From assembly GCA_030272155.1 (NCBI GenBank), contig CP126192.1, positions 6,048,501-6,112,500 on the forward strand: 64,000 nt of DNA, given 5' to 3'. Within the stretch, counting starts at the first letter, position 1. The number at the start of each line of letters is the position of its first letter. Both the position numbers and the translations under genes were made by a program. Under the pieces are notes generated by a model, which searched no databases, had not been told where the DNA came from, and was given only the letters and a program-made list of their open reading frames with translations. This document shows, piece by piece, positions 1-9,072 of this stretch. Source of the DNA: Tetradesmus obliquus. Taxonomy: Eukaryota > Chlorophyta > Chlorophyceae > Sphaeropleales > Scenedesmaceae.

Positions 1-2526
1 ACAAATCTTTGTGGTGGAGATTGAGGGAAACTTTTGATACTTTTGTGTTTACAGCAACTTTTGAGCAGCAGTTGGCTTCCTTGGCATGTGTCTTTCAGCG
101 CAGTCGGGAGTACAACTTGAAGATGAATCCTCTGAAGTGCCGTTTCTGTGTGCCGCAAGTTGTGTGCCTGGGCCATTTGGTGTCTGCTCAAGGCATTCGG
201 CCTGTTATGGATAAGGTGGCTGCCATCATGGATCTGCCCCGTCCAAATTCTGTCAAAGGTATGAAGGGTTGTTTAGGCGTTATGGAGCAGTACCGGAAGT
301 ACATCAGCGGTTATGCAGCGATGTGTGCGCCGCTGCAGCTGATGACGCGCCGCAATGTGCCGTATGTTTGGACAGCTGAGGCTGTTGCTGCTTTTGATGC
401 AGTGAAGCAGGCGCTGTGCTCTGCGCCGGTGCTTGCACTGCCAGACTGGGCCATGTCTTTCATTTTGACTACGGATTGGAGTCGGCTGGCGATTGGGGCC
501 GTTTTGTCGCAGGAAACGGCTGATGGTGAGGAGCATCCTCTTGAGTTTGCTTCACGTTCGCTCACTTCTGCTGAGCAGAACTATGCTGCTACAGAGGGTG
601 AATGTCTGGCTGTGAAGTGGGCTGTTGAGAAATTTCACTATTATCTGCATGGCAATCGTTTCTTGCTGCGCACAGATCACAAAGCATTGGAGTGGCTTGA
701 CAGCGCGCGTTTCACCAACTCCAAGCTGGAGAGGTGGGCGATGCAGCTGCAGGCGTATGATTTTTCAGTGCAGTACAATAAAGGTTCCACCAACTGTGTG
801 GCTGACTACTTGTCACGTCCGCAGCCTGGTAGTTCGTGTGTTCTGGAGCATGAGGATGGTCGGCAGGAGAGTGTTTGTGCTGGTGCTTTGGTGATTTGCA
901 GCGCTGCGTGGCCTAGCAGTGTTGTGAAGCAGTCGGATATGAATGCTGTGGGTTGTGAGGTTTGTCAGGATCCGGGCGGTTTTGATAACATGGCTACCTG
1001 CTCTGGGTGCGATCGGTGCTATCACCTGCGCTGTGTCATGCCACCCATGTCTACTGTTCCCAGTGGTGACTGGTTTTGCCCTGGATGTGATCCTTGGTTT
1101 TCCAATGTTTCTGAGCTGTGCGATCCAGATACAGTGCTGCTGTATGCGCCTGGAGATCCTCACGTGGATGATTTTTTGCTTGCTTATGTGCGTAGTGGTA
1201 TGGATGATGGTGTTTTGCAGGGGCTGTCTCGTAGCAGGGTGCGCGCCATCCGGCACAGAGCTACTGCTCTGCGGCCTCACCGCACTTTGCAGGACTGGTT
1301 GATGGTGTTGCGGCATGTGAAAGGCGCTTATCCTGTGTGGTTGTGCTGCCCTCCTGTGTCTTACCGCTGGGACTTGGTGCGCAGTATGCATGATGCTTTG
1401 GGACATGCTGGAGTCCAGCAGACATGTGCTTATCTGCAACAGCATTTCCACTGGCATGGCTTGCCTGGTGATGTTCGGCTGTTTGTGGCTCAGTGTGATG
1501 CGTGTCAGTGCCGGCGGCTGGCACTGCCTGCACCTTTCTTCATGCAGGAGCCAGTCGTTCGGGGGCCGTTTGAGCACTTGCATATCGATTTGTGTGGCTC
1601 TTTTGTGACTCCTTGTGCTGATGTCTTTGGACGATTGTATTTGCCTGAAGCAAAGGAGAAGGTGTTCAAGGTTTGGGTGGTAGTTATGATTGATTACTTT
1701 ACAAAGGCTGCTGAATTTGCTGTTATTTATGACAAGACCGCTGCTTCGGTGGCGCGTGCTTTCTACTACAGTTGGATTTGCCGGTATTTTGTGCCGAGTC
1801 ATGTTGCAAGTGACAATGGTACTGAGTTTGAGGTACAGTTTGGTCACTTGCTGGCTCGTTTGGGCATCAAGCATGTTCAGACGTCAGCGTGTCATCCTGC
1901 TGCTAATGGTGTGGCAGAGCGGTTGGTGGGCTCTTTCAAAAGCATGTTGGAACGGCATGTGAAATCTCATCCGATTTATTGGGTGCAGAGTGTTCCTGTG
2001 ATGCGGCAGCAGTACTGGGCTCGTGGGCATTTCGCCGCAGGAGATGGTGTTTGGCAGGCAGCCTGTGCCTGTGTTGCCTTTGGCGCGTGATGTGCTGGCA
2101 GTGGCAGCATCTGCTAGAGTGTGGGTTTGGCCTGAGCTGTTTGAATGTGAACATCCGGCTTTACATGCAGCGCAGTTGCGTCAGCAGCTGGCGGCTGTTA
2201 ATCAGGATGTATTTGTCAGGATAAAGCAGCAGTTTCAGCGGAATGTGCGTGCTTGGCCCCTGCGTGGTGCCCGCCGCACTGTTGACAGCTCTATTACTTT
2301 TTATAAAGGCGATCTGGTGCTTGAGGTGGTTTCTGGCCCTGTTGCCAACCTAGGTGATGGTGTGCGTGGGCCTTTTCGAGTGCTGGAGGTGCGTGACAAT
2401 GGGGTAGTTCTGCTGACGACTGGCAGTACAGGTTTTCGCGATGCTGCTGCGTTCACGCGGCACATCAGCAAATTGGCCAGGTACCTGGACAAGCGCTCTG
2501 TGCGTGCTGCTCTGGCAGCGTCCTGA

Positions 2527-2927
2527 GTTTGATGGGCTGCAGCTTACATGCGCGCAGCGGTGGTAACAAATCCAGTGCTACATAATGTAGTCTGTGATTT
2601 GCAGCGCTCTGCTGTTGCTGTGCACTGCTCTGTGGTTGCAGAACCCTGAGTAACACATGCCCTGCTCGGTGCTTGCCTATTGCCAGCACACTCGCAGAGA
2701 AACACTGTTGGGTGTTTGTTTGAGTTTCTGCTGTTTTGAGTGGTGCTTGGTTACTGGCTCTTGTGAGTGCGGATTCTTACCACCGCTGTGCTGCATCTGC
2801 ATGTCCCTGGTTGGTGTGGCTCGGTGCTTGTTGTAGGATTGTTTATGCTGGCGTGCTTTGCTTGCATTGCCTGTCGGTTGTTTAGTGACAGTGTTGGCGT
2901 GTTTGCTTGCTTGTGCCTCAGTCTTCT
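2527..2927. other. Untranslated 3' tail of the retroelement
   Basis: About 400 bases between the end of the pol frame and the candidate polypurine tract. They are T- and TG-rich on the plus strand and contain no recognisable protein domain. They are most simply read as the non-coding tail of the element. Confidence 0.4.
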
Positions 2928-3430
2928 CTTTTGAGAGGGGGTGAAGGGCTAGGCTACACACAGCGCTGACAGATAGACCAAACTGTGAGCTTCGTGGTGT
3001 GATATGCTACAGCCGCAGCATGCTGTGAGTTGTGAGTTCAATATGGGAAGGTGTTACAGCTTCTGTGTGCACGCCTGCTGTGTCAAAGAGTCAGCCTGAG
3101 GCACTGCGCCTCTGTGTTGTTGTTATAACAGTGTTATGTTGTGTCAGCATAACAGTTACAGCTACAGGTTATGACATGCCGTGAGTTGGCAGGTATGAAG
3201 AAGAGAAAGAAATTATGTTGCAACGCTGTCAAGCGTGTGCAGGCGATGTGGCCGTCAAATGTCACAAGGTAACAAACACAGTGCTACACATATGCAAGCT
3301 GCCAATGCAGACACCAGCGCAACCTAGGCGCAGGGACAATGCAGGACAGAACAGCCGGTGATAGCACCGCTGCCACTGCTGCTCCTCAGCCCCTGTCCCG
3401 GCACAATCCCCCAATTAAATCAGCTACATA
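2928..3430 (+). repeat. Candidate polypurine tract and 3' LTR of the gypsy element
   Basis: A purine-rich run (GAGAGGGGG, followed by TGAAGGG) ends about 400 bases after the last pol reading frame. LTRs of this class usually begin with TG directly after such a tract, so an LTR starting near 2942 is plausible. The right border is only a guess, because the 5' LTR that would define it is outside the window. The stretch contains no protein signal. A related 24-base motif (GGTAACAAA..CAGTGCTACA) occurs at about 2562 and again near 3266. Confidence 0.35.
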
Positions 3431-3471
3431 GCATGTAGCGTTGTGGCATCTGAAAAGGTATGCTCACCAGA

Positions 3472-3772
3472 ATGGCTGCAGCGGATGTGCCTGCCCCAGC
3501 AGCACCACTCAGCCCTGCCCAACCGCCAACCAGCAACACCAACACCAACAAAGCATTGTAACAATCCAAAACTGCAAAACCAATGCTCACCTGATGGCCT
3601 CAGCGTGTGTGCCGCCTCCCCCAGCACCTCCAGCCTGCCCCTGCCCAACTGCCAACCCAGCAGTAACACATCAAACAAAGCATGCAGAATCAGCATAACA
3701 TGCAGAACCATGAGAACTGCTCAGCGAGTGTGCCGCCTCCCCTGCACCACCAGCCCGCCCCTGCCCAGCTTC
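3472..3772 (-). repeat. Three degenerate tandem copies of the monooxygenase GEAAHP exon edge
   Basis: The 3' edge of the exon ending at 3945 (LGRGGLVVLGEAAHPLRP plus its GTGAGC donor) recurs about at 3715-3772, 3591-3648 and 3472-3528, all on the minus strand. The 3591-3648 copy reads LGRGRLEVLGEAAHTLRP, keeps an AG acceptor on its left and the same donor, and shares about 28 bases of downstream intron with the true exon. The outer two are more decayed (one reads VVLLGQAHPLQPF). Three extra copies lie between the last recognised exon and the retroelement. Confidence 0.75.
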
Positions 3773-3944
3773 ACACAGCATCAACACATCATTAAAGCAT
3801 TTATGTTGCGTCGCCTTGGCATCAGAACTGAACAGTTACATCGCTGGAAACCCACAAACGACAGCAAAGCCACACCACAAACCACAACCCAAACAGCAGC
3901 CAAGAAAAGGCTTATGTATCCAAAACTGCAAAACCAATGCTCAC

Positions 3945-4697
3945 CTGATGGCCTCAGCGGGTGTGCCGCCTCCCCCAGCACCACCAGCCCGCCCCTGCCC
4001 AGGCAGTTGGGCAGTGCCCGTGCAGGCCTCATCAGCACAGCAGCCTCAAGTAGGCTGGCTGGGGGTGTGGCAGCAATCATGTCACGCACGGGGGCGGGGA
4101 AGGCGCGGAAGAGCTGCAGCAGCAGTGCCTGGCTGGGCTGCAGGGAGGAGTGAGGCGGCAGCGGCAGCAGCAGCAGCAGCAGCAGCAGCCAGTAGTTGCC
4201 AGATGAGATTGAGTGGTTACTTGTGCTTTCTGTAAGTCGTGCACAAACGTATGCATGAACTGCTGCAGACAGAGCTGCTCCAGCGGCTTGGCAGCGGACG
4301 CGCAACACGTCACAGCTAGATGAGCAGCAGGAGGTTTTGGCGAAGGTGACACCCTCTGCACGTGCTGGCTCCAGACATGTACACAGCGAGTGAGCATGCA
4401 CCATGTGCACAGCCTGTCACTAGCAGTCCAGGACACTGCAACACAGATCTGCCGCCCACCTTTGTTGGCGCCTGCATACCATGCAAGGCCGCGCCCGCCT
4501 CGCCCTCCTGGCCAGGCCCTGCTGCTGCTGCTGCCGCAGGCTTCACAGGCCCTGTCTCCCGTACCTGTGGCTCTCCCTCCCCTGCGGGTGCTGCTGCTGC
4601 TCCCCTGGCAGTGTCAAAGCTGCCGCCAGCAGCAGCAGTGCTGACTCGCAGCAGCGTATGGAGGCCTGTCCAGCCATTTGTGGCCCTAGATGCACCA

Positions 4698-4733
<36 letters not shown>

Positions 4734-6260
4734 TGCTGCTGCGTTTGGCTACCGTCTGTGCGGGAGCTGTTGTGTGGCCTCAGGCTGTTAGGACTGCTGC
4801 TCCTGCTGACAGGCCTGAGGGGCAGCAGGCTGTGGCTGGCTGGATCCCAAGTGTAACCGGCGCTGGCCAGGCTGCTGCTGCTGACCTGCGCCTCCCATGC
4901 CACGTCACCATTGCTGCACAGGGGCAGAGATCGGCACAGCAGAAAGAGATGATGACATCAGCGGCAGCAGGGGACGCGGCGGGACAAGAACGTGCGATGG
5001 AGGATGCAGAGTTGCATGTGCAGCAGCAACGTAGATGCTCACAACCACCGCACAGCACTCAGCGTGCTCACATCCAGCCATTGACACATGCATGCCAGAA
5101 GGCATTCGCAGCGGTTTCAGGCAAGTGCACGCGTGACCAACCTTTGAAACTGTGCCCCCGCCTCACCTGAGTGGGTGGCTGTTGAAGGCCAAGCCTGGCC
5201 CCAGCCACCACGCCTCAAAGTCGCCAGGGATGCTGCTCATGAGGTCGCCAGGCAGCCGCCCCACCCAGCGCAGCGTGTTCTGATGACAGCAGCAGCAGCA
5301 GCAGCAGCAGTGCGGTGGCAGCGGCACAGTGCTGAAGTGGCGCCTGAGTGCGCCAAAAGCCAGACATACATGCGGAACAACTTTGTTGTTGTCTGTGCAC
5401 TGGTCATGTTCCCACGTACTCCTGACTACAGACTGTCATACATAATGCGCAGCAACAACCATATCAGCCCAAGCAAAGCAGCGGTGCACAAAGCCTGCAG
5501 CAATAGTTACACACAGGTAGCCATCACCATTGCACTCACGTCAAACTGGGGCAGGCCATCTCCCACCAGCTGCTGCCTGATTGGCGACAGCGGCCCATCA
5601 GCAGCCACCAGCAGCGTGGCATGCACCGTCACCCGCTCAACCTGCAGTGCTGCAGCTTGCTCCTCTTCTTCTGCTGCCTCTGCATGTGGGGGTGCCTCTT
5701 CCTCTACCAATGCCAGGGACTGACCCAGGGGGTGTGCAGTAAGGTCTGCTGCATCATTTGGTGGGCTGTCAGCTGCAGCATTCATGCCGGCGGCAGCGGG
5801 TGCACTTGGGCTACGCAGGCTTGCTGCATCCTGGTGAGATGCAGCCAAGAAGGGTGATGTGGCAGATGAAGGGGCTGACTTCTGGTGGCGGTACTGCCGC
5901 CGCTGCTGCTGCTGCTGCGGGCTGTCTTTGGCTGTGTCAACCTGCTGCTGCTGCTGCATCTGTATGCTTGCCTCATCCTCTGGTTTTTCGCCTTCTGGCC
6001 CCTGCTGCTGCGCCTGCTTGACCACAACATGCAGTGTGACGCCGCCTGAGGTGCTGTCACTGTAATTGACAGCTGTTGCATCCCACTGCACGGTGTCTGG
6101 CGGCAGCTGGTCCAGCAGCAGCTGCTGCAGCTCGCTCCAGCCCACCACCAGGGCCGGCTGGCGGGCTGAGGGGTGCAGCTGGTTGGGGGACTGCTGGTGC
6201 AGGTGCGTGATCAGCGTGCCAGCTGCAGCAGCAGCAGTAGTTGGTTTAACAGCAGCAGCC

Positions 6261-6298
<38 letters not shown>

Positions 6299-7554
6299 GT
6301 ACCTGTGATGTGCTTGTGCAAGCCGTCTAGTACGCCCTTTGTGGAGGAGAAGAGGAATCACCACCAGTCAACATCCTGCTGCTGCAGGCCCGTCCTGCTT
6401 CTTGGCAGCACCCAGCAAGGCAAGCGTGGATACAGTTTGAACATGCTGGCTGCACACCTCGGCTGGTGGCTGTTGCTGCGCAGCGCTGCACTGCCCCTGC
6501 AGCTGACATTGCTGTTTAGGCCACAACACGCAGTTCTCCTTTCATAAGCCTCGGCTAAGTAAACTCCAAGTAACACCTCAGCTGCAGCTCCCTAGACCCA
6601 CCGTCTGTGTCGTGCAGCATCACGCGCTGCGCGTACAGGCCCTGGGCCATCACATTGGCCGCAAGCCGCCTGCTGATGGCGGTCAGGGCCTTCAACCCAT
6701 TGGCCTCCAGACGCACGCCACCACCCACGCCTACAGCACGTGGCACAAAAGAAGTCAGAAGGTTTGCAGAAGTTCAAGGTCCCAACTCTCTGTAGCATGG
6801 CGGTCAAGGCCTTGAGCCCATTGGCCTCTAGCCGCACTCCACCACCCACACCTGCAGGCATGGTGCGGATGGTGTACCACACAGCGATTGATAGCGTGCC
6901 ACATGCTAATATCTATGTTCACATGCAAATACCTGCCCTTGCACAAGTAACAGTGGCTTTGGACATACACTTGCGCATGCAAGGAGAACACCGCATGCAT
7001 GTGCGTGCAAGCATACTGCTGTTAGCTCAAAGGGTGCATGCTGCCAGCTTAATGCCAGGCTGTAGCCCGAATGCACGGCCCTACATGAAAGGGGCTCGTA
7101 CAGCACTTGTTGCTTCTGGGCCACCACTGCTGCTGCTGCTGCTGTGCATGCTGATGAACATGCCACTGGGCATTGCAGTGCAACAGACATGCCTGCAGGA
7201 TTGCCAGCTGAAGCCTCACCTGGAGACGTGTCATCCAAGTCTGCTGGTTGTGGGCGCTGCTCATACACCTGCATGGCGTTGGGTAGCATCGGCAGCCGCA
7301 CACTGGATGCCCAGTCCTGCTGGTTGCAGTGTGAAACGCAGGGCTCAACCTACTGCTGTTATCTTTCGCTGACAGTGCATCAGTGCGAGTGGAAAGTTTG
7401 CTGCAGGCTGCATTGCACTGCTGAAACAATCATGTAAGCTTGAACAGCCATGGGCCGCAGTGCTGACCTTGATCCTGCAGTTTGGGTGGACTTTGTGCAG
7501 CGCAGCTGCACACGCCAGCCCACACAGCCCACCCCCGACAATGGCCACATCCAC
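3945..7554 (-). CDS. FAD-dependent monooxygenase, incomplete at both ends
   Basis: Flavoprotein monooxygenase of the PHBH/zeaxanthin epoxidase-like class, inserting oxygen using FAD and NAD(P)H; the substrate is unknown. Exons, reading leftward: 7554-7468 (VDVAIVGGGLCG, the dinucleotide-binding GxGxxG), 7316-7220, 6730-6602 (VRLEANGLKAL), about 6335-6302 (GVLDGLHKHIT), 6222-5540 (ends LLVAADGPLSPIR, the family's ADG motif), 5279-5167 (WWLGPGLAF), 4913-4565, and 4137-3945 (VVLGEAAHPLRPSG, the second FAD-binding GD-type motif). Phases agree at every junction except 6602 to 6335, which I could not resolve. The fourth-last and second-last exons carry long Gln/Ala/Ser-rich inserts not typical of the family. 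The start codon and any transit peptide upstream of 7554 were not identified. The C-terminal part after the GD motif is not visible; extra copies of the last exon and then the retroelement follow. It may be a live gene with a missed terminal exon or one cut by the insertion. Confidence 0.7.
6803..6863 (-). repeat. Upstream partial copy of monooxygenase exon 3
   Basis: On the minus strand, 61 bases read VGGGVRLEANGLKALTAM, nearly identical to the start of the true exon at 6730-6602. The copy is preceded by its own CTGCAG acceptor, so it could be spliced in place of, or before, the longer exon. It ends without a strong GT donor and is therefore more likely an intronic duplicate. Confidence 0.7.
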
Positions 7555-9072
7555 CTGCACGGTGTTTAGAAGTATGTTAACAAAACATACACAAGGGATC
7601 CCGCGAGGGCATATGCTTGCCCTTGCTTTGCACTGCGGCCTCTTGCCTTTTCGCTCCTGGTGCTGATGGTATGCAGCCTGCTGCTGCACAGTGTCGTTGC
7701 AAAGCCAGTGCGTTTAGCGTTTCTTTCGCCTGTAGAAGGCGAATAGTACGTGCCGCTCATTTGGCTGCACCAGCCTTCGCGTATGCTTTGGGGTTGACAG
7801 GTGTCTGGGTGTCTTGGAACACTCATAACATGAAATGCGCTTGGTGCGCATTGTCATTGAATGTAAATTAGTTCACAGAGTGCAACCTGTGATGCTTCAC
7901 CTAGGCTTTCACCTCCTAACGGAACATGTAAGGCATTATGCAATCCTTGGACGTGCAGCTCATTGGCGCTCCTTATTAGCGCGCATGCTGCAATTATGTT
8001 CATAACAACTTGAAAACACGGAATTATTCTTAATGTTTGGCTGTGATATGTGTCTGCGTCCAGCGTTCGTCAGGCAGTACTGCACGTGCACCTCTCGAAC
8101 CCTCTTTAAAGACAGCAAATTTGCTGTACTGCGCCTGCTGGACAGCAGTGCAGGCTTCGCCTCGGCAGGCAATAAACAAGATACAAGCTCGGTGATCAGC
8201 ACATTACATCAGGCCATGCTACATCAGGCAGAGTCGCTGCAGCAAGTCAGGCATGGACATATGTCATGCATGGACATATGTCATGCATGCAGAGGTTGAG
8301 AAGTACTAGTACTGGTCGAGTACAGCGTGCAACCATCCTGTTGGGCAATTGCAGGCTGCATACAAAAGTTTCTCAACAGCATGCCATGCGCACAATGTGT
8401 TCACTATTAAGGATCAAATCCTAGTGAAAGCAAGCTGTTGGGTCGCTGGCCAAGCTTTGCTTGGATGCTTGTATACACCACCAGTCAGCCAGCAAACTTT
8501 GCTCTGAAAGCAAATGGGCAGCAAGGCAGCCACATCAGTTGCTCCCTCGCATACAGTAAGCACTGTCCACTTTCGAGCTGCGCTGCCGTGTGTAAGCCTT
8601 GACCAGGCAATTCCAGCCATACTGTGCAGATGCAACAACACAATGTCCACAAAGGCGCAGCAGGCGCTGCTTCACTGTAGCAGGGATGCCCTGCCACTGG
8701 TGTGTTGGGTTCCATCACTCCTGGGTCAGCAAACACTGAGTTTTAATTCCTCCAGTCAAGTATGGTTGGATTCAAGGTGTGGGAGGCACAATGAACTGAT
8801 CAGCAACTCATGCCAGCATAAAATAGCACCCTGATCGCACACCGTCTCAATCTCCATAGCAAATGCAGGAGTCATTCCTGTAATGTTCTGGATGCTTGCA
8901 GCATCACACTGGCAAGTGTTACTAAGGCTTCATGTCCCATCGGGGACCAATCACTCAGCATGCCACAGTCCATCGTAAACACCAGAGGCCTGCACGTGAT
9001 GCAGAATCCAATCGCCTGGCGTGTATCACACAGCACCGCATAGCACCGCGCAGCAATCACCTGCATCCCAAA
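7555..9072. other. Intergenic stretch between monooxygenase 5' end and SBP-like 3' end
   Basis: About 1.5 kb. On the minus strand a reading frame from about 7755 to 7570 (starting MSGTYYSPSTGERNA, rich in Ser, Arg and Ala) could be the missing plastid-targeting start of the monooxygenase, but the intron joining it would be under 40 bases, so I do not call it. A palindromic tandem repeat lies at 8251-8284. Nothing else in it looks coding. Confidence 0.4.
8251..8284. repeat. Two perfect 17-base palindrome-bearing repeats
   Basis: The unit GCATGGACATATGTCAT occurs twice in direct succession. Each unit contains the self-complementary core TGGACATATGTCA-like sequence (GACATATGTC is a perfect palindrome), and the junction forms ATGCAT. 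It lies in the intergenic region downstream of the SBP-like gene and upstream of the monooxygenase. Confidence 0.85.

Larger units (their letters stand above)
1..3430 (+). mobile_element. Ty3/gypsy LTR retroelement, 3' part (fossil)
   Basis: The first 2.5 kb encode the pol region of a Ty3/gypsy-type retroelement. In order one sees the end of reverse transcriptase with its connection region, an RNase H domain (TDHKALEW is typical), a PHD-type zinc finger near 950-1095, an integrase zinc-binding segment (His-His-Cys-Cys, near 1390-1520), the integrase catalytic core (SDNGTEF near 1810) and a C-terminal GPF-type module near 2360. The 5' part, including the LTR, gag, protease and reverse-transcriptase active site, lies outside the window. 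It appears broken, with about one break in the visible part, and otherwise well preserved, so probably fairly young. The 3' limit is uncertain: a purine-rich tract ends near 2941 and a 3' LTR may fill about 2942-3430. Family assignment rests on domain order; the PHD finger is an unusual cargo. Confidence 0.85.

Noticed and set aside
813-1874. 353-codon frame on the minus strand opposite the retroelement pol
   Set aside because: It is a shadow of the plus-strand pol frame, which has clear RNase H, zinc-finger and integrase motifs; the minus frame has none.
4362-4856. Plus-strand frames rich in poly-Leu and poly-Cys
   Set aside because: They are the reverse reading of CAG-rich monooxygenase exon and intron sequence on the other strand.
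7566-7755. Targeting-peptide exon of the monooxygenase
   Set aside because: The composition fits and the phase could fit, but the joining intron would be under 40 bases, shorter than any other intron in the window.
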